Assembly: GCA_018268105.1 (NCBI GenBank)
Contig: JAFDXG010000005.1
Location: forward strand, 21,269-85,268
From: Bacteroidota bacterium
GTDB lineage: Bacteria > Bacteroidota > Bacteroidia > Chitinophagales > Chitinophagaceae
Reading direction: 5' to 3'
DNA length: 64,000 nt
The translations under genes were made by a program, and so were the position numbers. Positions 8,981-18,628 of this stretch are shown here, piece after piece. The first letter of the stretch is position 1. Each line of letters opens with the position of its first letter. A model generated the notes under the pieces. That model ran no database searches and had not been told where the DNA came from. It was given only the letters and a program-made list of their open reading frames with translations.

Positions 8981-9805
8981 TTACTTCCGTTTGCCAAATA
9001 ACAGGGAAACATAGACGTTGATAAAGAATTTTCGGGAAGGACTGTACACCATCTGGTTGATATCTTTGAAATAATATTCGGCATTTACTCCGCCTTCAAT
9101 GGCAGACAAAATGGTATTAAACCTGTTATAATCAAATCGTAAGGCTGTTTTTGCATGTAACCCCGGAACAAACTTCATCTCATTCCAGCCCTTGGACAAA
9201 CCGGCGCCGCCAATAATACGCTGACTCAGAAACAAAGCACTGTCAGGAGAATCATATTTTACAAAGCGGCTTTTATTATCCAGGTCCTGTACTTCCACAT
9301 AATAAGGGCGGAGTACGCCCAAAGACAATCCACCAGTACCAATACCATATACTGAAACGCCATTTTTATTACCCTTGCCCCCAATCAGCAATTGTTGCCC
9401 GGCAGATAATTTTAACTGGTAAAAAATATTTCTCTTACCATAAACAAATGGGTTCCCAAAAAAAATAAACCCACCTGCATCAGTAGAAATATTTTGTTTT
9501 TCTTCTTTTCGATGTTTCTTCTCATTGAGCTCTATCTGGTATATAGTGGTCCTGGTTACTGAATTGGATCTGCCATGTTCGTAAGCGATACCCCAACCAT
9601 CACTATTCAGTTTAATACCAAAAGCCCCTTGTTTATTAAATGAAGGTATCCCTTCTTCTTCCAAACGTGAAAGATTCTCTTTTTTGGCTTTCCTTGCCAT
9701 TTTTTTATCCTGCTTCTTTATACCCGAAGAACCGTCGCCAGCAACCTGACTAAAACCCGACATTGTAATACTAATCATCAAAATAACTGCTACGATTTTT
9801 TTCAC
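8981..9805 (-). CDS. Secreted protein of unknown function
   Basis: 274 residues starting with GTG (MKKIVAVILM...), which places two lysines before a hydrophobic signal peptide ending near residue 20. A very lysine-rich segment follows (about 28-50), then a region of alternating hydrophobic residues, aromatics and glycines that reads like outer-membrane beta-strands, ending in LLFGKRK. I do not recognise the family. An envelope or porin-like role is inferred only from composition. It sits 39 nt upstream of lipA but is separated from it by lipA's own candidate promoter. Confidence 0.7.
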   Translation of the reverse strand: MKKIVAVILMISITMSGFSQVAGDGSSGIKKQDKKMARKAKKENLSRLEEEGIPSFNKQGAFGIKLNSDGWGIAYEHGRSNSVTRTTIYQIELNEKKHRKEEKQNISTDAGGFIFFGNPFVYGKRNIFYQLKLSAGQQLLIGGKGNKNGVSVYGIGTGGLSLGVLRPYYVEVQDLDNKSRFVKYDSPDSALFLSQRIIGGAGLSKGWNEMKFVPGLHAKTALRFDYNRFNTILSAIEGGVNAEYYFKDINQMVYSPSRKFFINVYVSLLFGKRK

Positions 9806-9856
9806 CTGTTAAAATTTATGTGATCTTTGAACGTAAATTTATACAAAAATAATACA

Positions 9857-10285
9857 ATGACCTCAACCGTATTATACGAAGGAAACCTGCGAACAGTTTG
9901 TACCCATCTCAAATCCGGCACTATCATTGAAACTGATGCCCCACCAGATAATCAGGGTAAGGGAGAAAGATTTTCACCATCTGACCTCGTAGCTACCGCT
10001 CTGGCAAGTTGCATGCTCACTATCATGGGTATTAAAGCAAGAGATATGGGAGTGAATATTGAAGGGATCAGTATTGAAGTAGAAAAGATAATGACTGGCC
10101 CACCACGCAGAATCAGTGGTATAAATTTAACATTTCATTGTCCTGAGAATTTACAACTTAGTGAAAAGGAAAAAACAATTTTCGAAAATGCAGCAAATAC
10201 CTGTCCGGTGAAATACAGTATCCATCCCGATATAGTAGTGAATGCATTTTTCAACTGGAAGTCCACTTCGAAAAAAGTATCGTAA
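9857..10285 (+). CDS. OsmC/YhfA-family peroxidase-like protein
   Basis: 142 residues from the ATG at 9857. Another in-frame ATG at 9827 adds ten residues, but it directly follows a TAnnTTTG-like box (GATCTTTG, one mismatch), so the later start is preferred. The family cysteines are C52 (LASCMLTIMG) and C116 (NTCPVKYSI). In OsmC and Ohr these reduce organic hydroperoxides. The sequence is closest in style to the YhfA subgroup, whose substrate is less certain. It stands alone and converges on the DUF2851 gene. Confidence 0.9.
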   Translation: MTSTVLYEGNLRTVCTHLKSGTIIETDAPPDNQGKGERFSPSDLVATALASCMLTIMGIKARDMGVNIEGISIEVEKIMTGPPRRISGINLTFHCPENLQLSEKEKTIFENAANTCPVKYSIHPDIVVNAFFNWKSTSKKVS

Positions 10286-10293
10286 TCTGACTT

Positions 10294-11568
10294 CTATATA
10301 CTACCCCTCAATATTGCTGCCCCTGCAGCACATTGAAGGCAATTTTTATACAGACAATATTCCTTTGTAAGTTCAGTAAGTGCCTGTGAATCTAATGCGG
10401 AGACATTGTGTATCCCCAGTTGCTCCCACTTTCTGGTAATCCTGTTTTCTTCTGGTGCAATAGATTCCAGCCATTGCAGGGCTTTAATCTTAAATCGTAG
10501 TTCTTTGTTTACAACACCATAAGTAAATATTGCCGGCACAGCGGTATTAATAATAACATTCTGTATAATCATATTCCCGGTTATCTTAGGCCGGAATGAA
10601 GAAGGTTCATCCAGGCGGTAATGATAATGCCAGTAGTCGTTGGCTGTTACAGTAAATAGCTCCATAACTTCATTAGGGGAAGGTATCTCTTTGATTTGTG
10701 CGAAGAGATGAGAGGAACGATGTATTAGCATAGCCAGTTGAGCAAGTCGTATAGTTGGAAAATTACCTGGGCGCATCCGCAGAAAATGTACGGGTTCATG
10801 TATCGGTTTAAGTGTGTATTTTTCACGGAGAAACCGGTATTCTTTCTGTAACATTACCGGGTAGCTTTCTGTAAAATCTGCATTTAATAAACCTGCCTGT
10901 CCAAGTAGCAAAGCTTCAATCTGATGTATCTGATTTTTATGTTTTGCCAGTATATTTACAGGAACTGATCTTGCCATTGCCTCAAATGCTTCGGCGTTGA
11001 CAGTAGCTCCAAAATTTTTTGCCAATATCCACCAGAAAACTTCTTCCCAATGGTTATTAGTTTGCCGCAAATAGCTTTGAAAGATCAGCGACTTACGTTC
11101 CAGTCTTTCCGCTGCGAGCCTTGTTTTCCAGGCATCCCAAATAAATGCGGGCACAGTATGTGCAGTTTTTTCACAGGCAATAATGGTATGATTGTACATG
11201 AGTTCTTCATAGCGGGTAAGCAAAAATTTCGATACCCTGTCCTGCAAAATAAGTAAAGGAATATTCCGGGCAGATTCATCAGTTCCTTTTGAATCATGTT
11301 CCCAAACTACATGCAGCATTACATTACTGTAATTGTCATCATCTTCATGGTTATGGGATTTCCAGTCTGAACTACGTATATGCAGTTCAACATTTCCTAC
11401 CCAGGAAGTAGTTCCGATTTTAATTTTCGCCTGCAAAAAATCCGGACCCTGATTGGTATTGAACAATCCCGGATGCTGAATGGTTAAAGATTCGCCGGCA
11501 GAAGTGCAAAGTGATGACTTATTAAAGTATTGCATCTGCCAAATAAACTGAAGAAGGCGTTCTGTCAT
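10294..11568 (-). CDS. DUF2851 family protein
   Basis: 424 residues. The N-terminus (TERLLQFIWQMQYFN, then NTNQGPDFLQAKIKIG and VGNVELHIRSSDWKSHNHE) is the recognisable DUF2851 signature of Bacteroidota. The acidic and His residues in the GPDF, VELH and HVVWEHD motifs hint at a nuclease-like active site, but this is inference. The C-terminus has closely spaced cysteines (CLYKNCLQCAAGAA), which could bind metal. It is cytoplasmic with no signal peptide. It begins a minus-strand run with maf and the prenyltransferase upstream of it. Confidence 0.85.
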   Translation of the reverse strand: MTERLLQFIWQMQYFNKSSLCTSAGESLTIQHPGLFNTNQGPDFLQAKIKIGTTSWVGNVELHIRSSDWKSHNHEDDDNYSNVMLHVVWEHDSKGTDESARNIPLLILQDRVSKFLLTRYEELMYNHTIIACEKTAHTVPAFIWDAWKTRLAAERLERKSLIFQSYLRQTNNHWEEVFWWILAKNFGATVNAEAFEAMARSVPVNILAKHKNQIHQIEALLLGQAGLLNADFTESYPVMLQKEYRFLREKYTLKPIHEPVHFLRMRPGNFPTIRLAQLAMLIHRSSHLFAQIKEIPSPNEVMELFTVTANDYWHYHYRLDEPSSFRPKITGNMIIQNVIINTAVPAIFTYGVVNKELRFKIKALQWLESIAPEENRITRKWEQLGIHNVSALDSQALTELTKEYCLYKNCLQCAAGAAILRGSI

Positions 11569-11669
11569 AGGTTGCTTTATAGGTTAGTAATTCAATACCA
11601 GTCAAGTTACTGCACTCAACAAATATCTCAAAATAAAAAAGTGCAAGAGGTTTTAGATAGAATCAGGAA

Positions 11670-12254
11670 CTATCTGTTAGTCAGGTTTTCAATCATACGT
11701 ATAACCTTGCTTACCGGCAATCCCATCACATTATAAAAATCACCTGCAATCCGCTGGATACCTACAACTCCAATCCATTCCTGTATACCATAGGCCCCCG
11801 CTTTATCATAAGGTTTATATTCATCCACATAAAATTGTATTTGCTGTTGGGTCAAAGTATGAAACCATACCTCAGTAATTTCAGTAAAATATTCTTCTTT
11901 GTCGCCATTACTAAAATATACCCCGGTCATCACTTCATGTTTTTTCCCGGAAAGCATACTAAGTATACGTATAGCATCGTCTCTGTCTGTAGGTTTACCC
12001 AGTATTTGTCCAAAACATACTACAATGGTGTCGGCAGCTAATACTGGTATTTGCTGCTCATATCTCTGATATACATCCAAAGCTTTTACAGCGACTGCTT
12101 TTTCCTTTGCTATATGCACCGGCACATCTTGTAATTCTGTATTATCCGGTATTGTTTCCTCTATAGGCGGTACAATGATATCAAAATCTATCCTTGCCCA
12201 TTCCAGCAATTGTTTTCGCCGCGGAGACCCTGAAGCCAAAATTATTTTTTTCAT
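11670..12254 (-). CDS. maf: Maf nucleoside-triphosphate pyrophosphatase (dTTP/UTP type)
   Basis: 194 residues. The phosphate-binding ASGSPRRKQLLEW (residues 7-19) and the catalytic region LAADTIVV and LGKPTDRDDAIRILSMLSGKKHEVMTGV define the Maf/YhdE family. These enzymes hydrolyse dTTP, UTP and modified pyrimidine nucleotides to monophosphates and pyrophosphate, cleaning the nucleotide pool and affecting septation. Its ATG overlaps the stop of the upstream UbiA gene (ATGA), so the two are translationally coupled. Confidence 0.93.
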   Translation of the reverse strand: MKKIILASGSPRRKQLLEWARIDFDIIVPPIEETIPDNTELQDVPVHIAKEKAVAVKALDVYQRYEQQIPVLAADTIVVCFGQILGKPTDRDDAIRILSMLSGKKHEVMTGVYFSNGDKEEYFTEITEVWFHTLTQQQIQFYVDEYKPYDKAGAYGIQEWIGVVGIQRIAGDFYNVMGLPVSKVIRMIENLTNR

Positions 12255-13210
12255 TTCACATACATTTTAAAAAACAACATAGACAATATTCCTGTTAGCA
12301 TAACAAATTTCACTGCCCCGCTAAGGTAACCGAATTCGGAAACACTGGCGGCCAGGTATAACCTCCTCGTTATCCAAAGCAAGGGAATCACAATTAACAG
12401 AATGCAATATACAATGCTCCACCACCAACCCAGGTAAGCCGCATATACCAGGATACCTAATAATGCCCCTGTAAGTGCCATTAGCCAAACGCCAGCAAAC
12501 ATTTTTGCCACTTGTATCCCCCACACTACCGGCATTGTTTTACAACCATAACGGCCATCGCCCTCTATATCTTCCATATCTTTAATTACTTCCCTTATCA
12601 GTGAAATTACAAATGCAAAACCAGCATATAGAAAAGCAAGCCGCATGATCCTGTTGTGTATATGTGGCGTCATCATACCCGGCATATCCCAACCCTGCAA
12701 ATGGTAATTAGATACATAATCTACAAAAAAGAAAACTACCAAAACTACCCAGGCCGTAAGCAATGAAATCATCAGGTTTCCCGACAACAATTTCTTTTTG
12801 AATGTGGTAGAATAAACCCAGAGCAAAAGAACACATATTACATTTGAAAATCCTATCAGCCAGTTGCGGGTAACAAAAGATATATAAAATCCCATAACCA
12901 CACCGGCTGTAGAAAAGAGCCAGTGTAATATAATTGCCCACCTCCGCGGAATTACTTTCTCCACTACTATACGGCCAGGCTTATTTACCATATCAATATT
13001 CAAATCAAAGTAGTCGTTGATAACATATCCGCCTGCAGCAATACAAACCGAAGATATTACCAGCAGTACAAATAAATGAAATTCATCAGCAAAAAAAACG
13101 CCGGGGTGGATAGAAGGATAAAGTATACAGAAATAAAACAGGCATTGCGTAATGGCAATAAAAATCAGGTTGGGATACCTGATAAGTTTAAACAATGCCT
13201 TTAAATCCAT
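12251..13210 (-). CDS. UbiA-family prenyltransferase (geranylgeranylglycerol-phosphate geranylgeranyltransferase-like)
   Basis: 319 residues, largely hydrophobic with 8-9 predicted membrane helices. The two Asp-rich Mg-diphosphate motifs are NDYFDLNID (65-73) and DMEDIEGD (211-218). Bacteroidota proteins of this length and context are annotated as geranylgeranylglycerol-phosphate geranylgeranyltransferase-like; the exact acceptor is unproven. It is coupled to maf by an ATGA overlap, a common arrangement in the phylum. The 188-nt upstream gap contains heptad-phased sequence and a 12-bp match to the 3.3-kb palindrome arm. Confidence 0.88.
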   Translation of the reverse strand: MDLKALFKLIRYPNLIFIAITQCLFYFCILYPSIHPGVFFADEFHLFVLLVISSVCIAAGGYVINDYFDLNIDMVNKPGRIVVEKVIPRRWAIILHWLFSTAGVVMGFYISFVTRNWLIGFSNVICVLLLWVYSTTFKKKLLSGNLMISLLTAWVVLVVFFFVDYVSNYHLQGWDMPGMMTPHIHNRIMRLAFLYAGFAFVISLIREVIKDMEDIEGDGRYGCKTMPVVWGIQVAKMFAGVWLMALTGALLGILVYAAYLGWWWSIVYCILLIVIPLLWITRRLYLAASVSEFGYLSGAVKFVMLTGILSMLFFKMYVK

Positions 13211-13342
13211 CTGTATATCATTTGCTTTTTAAAAAGAACACTTCCTTTCAGAAAATGAACAGGTGTATTCCGGCGTGAAATTAAATGCAGATTAGTGAAA
13301 ATTGAAATCATTTTGATAGATTGGGGAAGGTGCGGGGTGCAG

Positions 13343-13398
13343 GTTATAGGCTTTAAAGTTTGGGTTTGATGTTAAGTTGACTGCTGAAAGCTGAACCC
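13343..13398. repeat. Degenerate 7-bp-period intergenic repeat
   Basis: Eight heptads can be laid end to end from 13343 (for example GTTATAG, GTTTGAT, GTTAAGT, then TGACTGC and TGAAAGC) up to the stop of the DUF2520 gene. The pattern is weaker than at 34691-34731 but uses the same GTT/GCT-led units. At 13260-13271, just before it, CAGGTGTATTCC repeats the outer end of the 3295-3358 palindrome. Confidence 0.4.
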
Positions 13399-14154
13399 TT
13401 ACCTCCAATACCCACGAATCCTTTCTGTAAAAAACTCATACAATTCCGACATCTCCGGATAATTGCTTAACCACTGCAAATGCCTGTGGATAGTAAGTTT
13501 ATCATTGCGGATTGCAGGTCCTGTTTGCATTACGGCGGGACTAAACATTTTTAGCCTGGTTATTGTTTCTTCCAGCAATGGATAAAGCAGGGAAAAATCT
13601 GTCTTTTCCTTTTTACAAAAATCATTGGTGATGGTAAGCAGGTAGTTAATAAAATTATTCACAAATACGGCCGCTATATGCAGTTTCATCCGTTCATCAT
13701 CATTTGCCACAGAAACCTGGCTACTAATAGTCTTGGCAAATACAGCAATCTTCGCTATAGTTTCTTCAGTATTTCCATCAATTAGAAAAGGAACATGGGG
13801 TATGTCTGCAAGATTTGCTCTAAGGCTCTGCAACGGGTAAAGAACACCATATCCATCCGATACATTGGCAAGTATTTCTTTCGATACTGCTCCGGCTGTA
13901 TGCACTACTATACCTTTACAGTGAAATGTCTTTGCAATTTCGGGCAAAGCCGTATCGGCAACTGCTATTATATACATATCGGCCCCGGGATATATATTAT
14001 CGAATGTACTGGCCTCCACTCCTGCTGAAGCAGCGAGTAGCTTTGATTTTGATATATCCCTGCCTGCAATTTGCATCAATCTGTGCGGGGTTGATCTAAT
14101 CATTTTGCTTAATACGGCTGCAACATTGCCCGTTCCGATGATAACCACATTCAT
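13399..14154 (-). CDS. DUF2520 / Rossmann-like NADP-dependent oxidoreductase
   Basis: 251 residues from the ATG at 14154. An ATG at 14172 would add MYYFAV, but a one-mismatch -7 box lies between the two sites, and starting at MNVVIIGTGNVAAVL puts the beta-strand and GTGNVA nucleotide-binding loop at the very N-terminus as usual. The C-terminal DUF2520 helices include NDDERMKLHIAAVFVNNFINYL. The fold matches the F420-oxidoreductase / pyrroline-5-carboxylate reductase-like superfamily. The substrate is unknown. It forms a loose cluster with the prenyltransferase and maf, as in related genomes. Confidence 0.85.
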   Translation of the reverse strand: MNVVIIGTGNVAAVLSKMIRSTPHRLMQIAGRDISKSKLLAASAGVEASTFDNIYPGADMYIIAVADTALPEIAKTFHCKGIVVHTAGAVSKEILANVSDGYGVLYPLQSLRANLADIPHVPFLIDGNTEETIAKIAVFAKTISSQVSVANDDERMKLHIAAVFVNNFINYLLTITNDFCKKEKTDFSLLYPLLEETITRLKMFSPAVMQTGPAIRNDKLTIHRHLQWLSNYPEMSELYEFFTERIRGYWR

Positions 14155-14210
14155 AACTGCAAAATAATACATTACAAACTGTAATTTCGTTTGATTATAC
14201 CCGGTACAAC

Positions 14211-15059
14211 ATGGCAGAAAAAATTTCCAGAAAATTAGCTATGGGGATAGTGCGCAGAAAATTAAAGCTGCTTGCTGCTGTTTCCCCGCAAAAGGCTGCT
14301 GAAAAAGCTTTTACCATTTTCTGTACCCCACGCTCAAAACTCCTGAAAGGAATTACAGCTACGGAAAATAAAGCTGAAGCCTGCTCACTTAAAGTTGATG
14401 GTTACAAAATATACGGTCACCGCTGGAATAGTCGTTCGTCTAAGAAAATACTGATAGCACATGGATTTGAATCCTGTGCCAGAAATTTTGAGGGTTTCAT
14501 TTCTCCCTTAGTGGCCAAAGGTTATGAAGTGATTGCATTTGACGCTCCTGCACACGGGAATAGTGAAGGTAAAACAATCATCTTGCCATTATACATACAA
14601 ACTTTAAAAGCTATTTATGAAAATTTCGGGCCTTTCGATGCATATATTGGACATTCCTTCGGGGGGCTTGCCATATCCCATCTTCTGAAAACCATCCCAC
14701 ATAGCAACAGTACAAAAGTGGTATTTGTGGCCCCCGCTACCGAAATAAAAACAGTAATGGAAAGGTTTTTCAGTATAATGCACCTGAATAATGAAGTAAG
14801 AAAGGCATTTGAAGAATGGAGTACCCTACAAACCGGTATTAGGCCTGAAGATGCATCTGTTCGTAAAGCCTTGCAATATATCCATGCCAGTATATTGTGG
14901 CTGCACGACAAAGATGATGATATAACACCTTTCAGTGATGTAGAGAAAGTTCAAGGCGACAATTTCGGCAATATCACATTTGTGGTTACTCAAGGGCTTG
15001 GGCACCGGAAAATATACCGTGACCAACAGACTGTAAAACAAATAATTGACTTCCTGTAA
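14211..15059 (+). CDS. Alpha/beta hydrolase
   Basis: 282 residues. The nucleophile elbow is GHSFGG (147-152, Ser149). The oxyanion region is AHGFES (about 83-88), the acid candidate lies in LHDKDDDITPFSD, and the catalytic His is in GLGHRKIYRD near the end. There is no signal peptide, so it is cytoplasmic. Relatives act as esterases or lipases on unknown substrates. It is transcribed divergently from the DUF2520 gene, 56 nt away, and precedes topA by 170 nt. Confidence 0.88.
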   Translation: MAEKISRKLAMGIVRRKLKLLAAVSPQKAAEKAFTIFCTPRSKLLKGITATENKAEACSLKVDGYKIYGHRWNSRSSKKILIAHGFESCARNFEGFISPLVAKGYEVIAFDAPAHGNSEGKTIILPLYIQTLKAIYENFGPFDAYIGHSFGGLAISHLLKTIPHSNSTKVVFVAPATEIKTVMERFFSIMHLNNEVRKAFEEWSTLQTGIRPEDASVRKALQYIHASILWLHDKDDDITPFSDVEKVQGDNFGNITFVVTQGLGHRKIYRDQQTVKQIIDFL

Positions 15060-15229
15060 TCCTTCCATTTTTTTGTTTGTAAAAGGTTTACCCTAATATT
15101 GCAGCAATTTATACGGGAAATATCCTGTTAAAATAATCATAAGAACATTGGTTAATATACGTTTTGAACATAATATTTATAAAAGGTTAGCCGCTAATTT
15201 TTTTATGATTGCGGCATTTAAGTAACACA

Positions 15230-17566
15230 ATGGCAAAAAATTTATTGATAGTTGAGTCCCCGGCTAAAGCAAAGACTATTGAAAAAATCCTCGGTGAAGA
15301 CTTTGAGGTTAAAAGTTGTTACGGACATATCAGGGATCTCGAAAAGAGTGATATGGGTATTGATATAGACAACCATTTTGAACCCAGATATATCGTTCCT
15401 GAGGAAAAAGAGAAGGTAGTAAAAGAGTTAAAAAGTTTTGCAAAAAAAAGTAGCGAAGTTTGGCTGGCAACGGATGAGGACCGCGAAGGAGAGGCTATTA
15501 GCTGGCATTTGTGTGAAGTATTAGGACTGGATCCGGAGCAAACCAAAAGAATCGTTTTTCATGAAATAACAAAACCTGCAATACAGTCGGCCGTAAAAAC
15601 GCCCAGGAAGCTTGATATGAACCTCGTTAATGCGCAGCAAGCCCGGCGTATTCTGGATCGTATAGTGGGATTTGAACTGTCCCCGGTATTGTGGCGTAAA
15701 ATGAGCATGCGCAACAATCTGAGTGCCGGCAGAGTACAAAGTGTGGCAGTGCGGCTGATTGCTGAAAGAGAAAGAGAAATTAATGCTTTTCAAAGTATAA
15801 GTTCATTTAAGCTTGAGGCTTTTTTTGCAGCTAACGATATTAATAATAAACCCGTTACATTCAAAGCAGATGGCAGTAAATATAATACAGCCGATGATGC
15901 TGAAAAGTTTTTACAAAGTTGTATTGGCGCTAATTATACTGTTGGCGATATTCAGGTAAAGCCTGCAAAAAAAACTCCTGCCGCTCCATTTACTACGTCT
16001 ACCCTTCAGCAGGAAGCTTCGCGCAAGCTTGGTTATTCGGTGAGCCGTACCATGCTGCTGGCGCAAAAACTATATGAAAACGGGTATATCAGCTATATGC
16101 GTACAGATAGTGTCAACCTGAGTGATACTGCCCTTGACGACATCAAAGCAAAGATTACATCACAATATGGCGGGGAATATGTGCAGGAAAGAAAATACAA
16201 AAACAAAAATGAATCAGCCCAGGAAGCACATGAAGCCATCCGCCCTACTGCTATGGAAAGGCTGACTGTAGAAGATTCCGATTGCCGGAGATTGTATGAA
16301 CTGATTTGGAAACGCACCATGGCAAGCCAGATGGCGGATGCCGAGTTGGAAAAAACTATTGCAAAAATCAATATCTCTACCAACAATCAGGATCTTACTG
16401 CACAGGGTGAAGTTTTGAAATTTGAAGGTTTCCTTAAAGTATATCGCGAAGACCGCGACGAGGAAGATGCTGAAGAAGAACAGACAGAGGGGATGTTGCC
16501 ACCATTGAAGTTAAACCAACAAGTTGAATTTAAGGAAATGAAAGCCACTGAAAGGTTCTCAAGACCTGCTCCAAGATTTACCGAAGCTTCCTTAGTGAAG
16601 AAATTAGAAGAACTCGGCATCGGACGCCCCTCAACTTACGCACCTACCATATCCACCATTTTAAAAAGAGGGTATGTAGAAAAAAGAGATAAAGAAGGCG
16701 TTAAAAGAAGCTACCGGATTTTATTGCTAAAATCAGGCAGTATCTCCAAACTTACTGATGAAGAAACAACAGGCGCCGAAAAGTCAAAACTTTTTCCAAC
16801 AGACCTTGGACTTGTAGTTACCGATTTCCTTAAGCAATATTTTGATGATATTATGGATTACGGATTCACCGCAAGGATTGAAGAAGAATTTGATGAAGTG
16901 GCTCAGGGGAAGCTTAAGTGGAACCGGATGCTTAAAGACTTTTATACCCCGTTTAAAAAAGATGTGGAGAATACTATAGAAAATGCAGAACGCATTAAAG
17001 GGGAAAGGGAACTGGGGGCTGATCCCACCACTGGAAAGCCCGTTGTAGCACGCATGGGCCGCTACGGTCCTATGGTGCAGATAGGCGCTACAGACGAGGA
17101 AGAGAAACCCCGATTTGCAAAGCTTAAAGCCACTCAGAGTATCGAAACCATTTCGCTTGAAGAAGCACTTGATCTTTTCCGGCTTCCGCGTACGCTGGGT
17201 CAATTTGAAGATAACGATGTAACTGTTAGTATTGGAAGATTTGGCCCCTATATTGCACACGACAACAAATTCTATTCACTCAGTAAGGAGTTTGATCCTT
17301 ATACAATCACTTTAGAAGAAGCCGTACCGATTGTGAATGAGAAAAGAAAGGCAAAAGAAGAACGAACTATAAAAGTATTTGAAAAAGAAAAAATACAGGT
17401 GCTTCGCGGGCCTTACGGACCCTACTTAAAGCAGGGGCTAAGAAATTTCAAACTCAGCAAAGAACAACAGGAAAGAGCCGCTGATATTACGGTGGAAGAA
17501 GCGCTGAAAACCATTGAAGAACTGAAAGCTAACCCGCCGAAGAAGACAGCGAGGAAGAAGAAGTGA
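15230..17566 (+). CDS. topA: DNA topoisomerase I
   Basis: 778 residues from the ATG at 15230 (MAKNLLIVESPAKAKTI). An upstream in-frame ATG at 15209 adds seven unlikely residues. The Toprim domain carries ATDEDREGEAISWHL (about residue 80). The catalytic tyrosine is Tyr289 in GYISYMRTDSVNLS. The C-terminal third holds three topoisomerase C-terminal repeats with the pattern GRYGPMVQIG, GRFGPYIAHD and GPYGPYLKQG instead of cysteine zinc ribbons, as usual in this phylum, and ends in a basic tail. It relaxes negative supercoils. The stop converges on the sugar operon end 10 nt away. Confidence 0.96.
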   Translation: MAKNLLIVESPAKAKTIEKILGEDFEVKSCYGHIRDLEKSDMGIDIDNHFEPRYIVPEEKEKVVKELKSFAKKSSEVWLATDEDREGEAISWHLCEVLGLDPEQTKRIVFHEITKPAIQSAVKTPRKLDMNLVNAQQARRILDRIVGFELSPVLWRKMSMRNNLSAGRVQSVAVRLIAEREREINAFQSISSFKLEAFFAANDINNKPVTFKADGSKYNTADDAEKFLQSCIGANYTVGDIQVKPAKKTPAAPFTTSTLQQEASRKLGYSVSRTMLLAQKLYENGYISYMRTDSVNLSDTALDDIKAKITSQYGGEYVQERKYKNKNESAQEAHEAIRPTAMERLTVEDSDCRRLYELIWKRTMASQMADAELEKTIAKINISTNNQDLTAQGEVLKFEGFLKVYREDRDEEDAEEEQTEGMLPPLKLNQQVEFKEMKATERFSRPAPRFTEASLVKKLEELGIGRPSTYAPTISTILKRGYVEKRDKEGVKRSYRILLLKSGSISKLTDEETTGAEKSKLFPTDLGLVVTDFLKQYFDDIMDYGFTARIEEEFDEVAQGKLKWNRMLKDFYTPFKKDVENTIENAERIKGERELGADPTTGKPVVARMGRYGPMVQIGATDEEEKPRFAKLKATQSIETISLEEALDLFRLPRTLGQFEDNDVTVSIGRFGPYIAHDNKFYSLSKEFDPYTITLEEAVPIVNEKRKAKEERTIKVFEKEKIQVLRGPYGPYLKQGLRNFKLSKEQQERAADITVEEALKTIEELKANPPKKTARKKK

Positions 17567-17576
17567 CAATGGCTTT

Positions 17577-18623
17577 TTAACATTTATACGCCCGTTCTAC
17601 CAGTCTCATCGTTTTTATACAATCTTCTACCGAATTGTCGGGTTGGGAAATTGTACCGCGTTTAGCTTTGATGATTTCATTGACAGAACCTATAAATGCA
17701 TGGGGGAACCATGAGCCATGTATAGGTAGCTGATGCCATTGAGGAGTTGTGTCATGTAACAACATATATTCAAACTGATCAGGAACACCCTTGGGATAAT
17801 TCATCAGGAGACCTAATTTAATTTTAACTGCGCCTTTTGTGCCCTCTACCTTTATAAATGCGTCCTGATTGTGTAAACCATACTCATGTAGATGGTTCGT
17901 TGATATATTTACCCGCAACATTTCACCATAATCCATAATGATATTTGATTTCACTTCTGCTAATTGCGGCATTTTCGGATGGCGGGTAGATCTTGCGTAT
18001 ATGTTCACGGGTTCGCCAAGCAGATGGCGTACCAAATCAATATAATGAATGCTATGATATAAAATCTCCACCCTTTTGGCTGCTTTGAGAAACTCCCACA
18101 AATGCCAGGGAGTATACACATTCACATATACTTCAACATCACAAATGTCCCCTAACAATTCCTCTGCTACCATTTGTTTTAACATCAGAATATAGGGCGC
18201 ATACCTCAACTGAAAATTGACTGCTGCAGTGATATGTTTTTTATGGCACAATTCCAGAATTTCTTCGGCCTGCATTTCGTTTTCTCCCATGGGCTTTTGC
18301 ATCAGTACATAACTATTATCCGGAAGCATTTGAATGACATCAATAATCTTTCTGCCTGGTACCGCTATGTCGTAAATACAATCGCATTGGTTTTCCTCAA
18401 CACACTGTTGTAAACTCTCATATACCCGTGAAATTTGAAACTTCCCCGCAACCTTTTCTGCTTTGGTTTTGTCTATATCAAAAATTCCGGCTACAGGAAT
18501 AGCTGCCAGTTTATACGCAGGCAAATGAGCGTCTTCCACAATTCCCCCTGTACCAATAATCACTACAGGAGATGTTTCCCCTATATCCGGAATTTTAAAA
18601 CGAATATGGCATAGATTTTTCAT
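17577..18623 (-). CDS. Gfo/Idh/MocA-family oxidoreductase
   Basis: 348 residues. An N-terminal Rossmann fold carries GTGGI (24-28). The catalytic-lysine motif usually written EKP reads QKP here (109-111), so the lysine is kept. A helix SIHYIDLVRHLLG near 191-203 supplies the usual His. These enzymes oxidise or reduce sugars and sugar derivatives with NAD(P). As the last gene of the sugar operon, 5 nt after rhaT, it is a good candidate for the sugar 1-dehydrogenase that would supply a lactone to the amidohydrolase two genes upstream. The specific substrate is inferred from context only. Confidence 0.85.
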   Translation of the reverse strand: MKNLCHIRFKIPDIGETSPVVIIGTGGIVEDAHLPAYKLAAIPVAGIFDIDKTKAEKVAGKFQISRVYESLQQCVEENQCDCIYDIAVPGRKIIDVIQMLPDNSYVLMQKPMGENEMQAEEILELCHKKHITAAVNFQLRYAPYILMLKQMVAEELLGDICDVEVYVNVYTPWHLWEFLKAAKRVEILYHSIHYIDLVRHLLGEPVNIYARSTRHPKMPQLAEVKSNIIMDYGEMLRVNISTNHLHEYGLHNQDAFIKVEGTKGAVKIKLGLLMNYPKGVPDQFEYMLLHDTTPQWHQLPIHGSWFPHAFIGSVNEIIKAKRGTISQPDNSVEDCIKTMRLVERAYKC

Positions 18624-18628
18624 TCACA

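Noticed and set aside
16784..17260. 158-codon minus-strand ORF inside topA
   Set aside because: It is fully contained in the conserved C-terminal repeats of topA and encodes a low-complexity translation.
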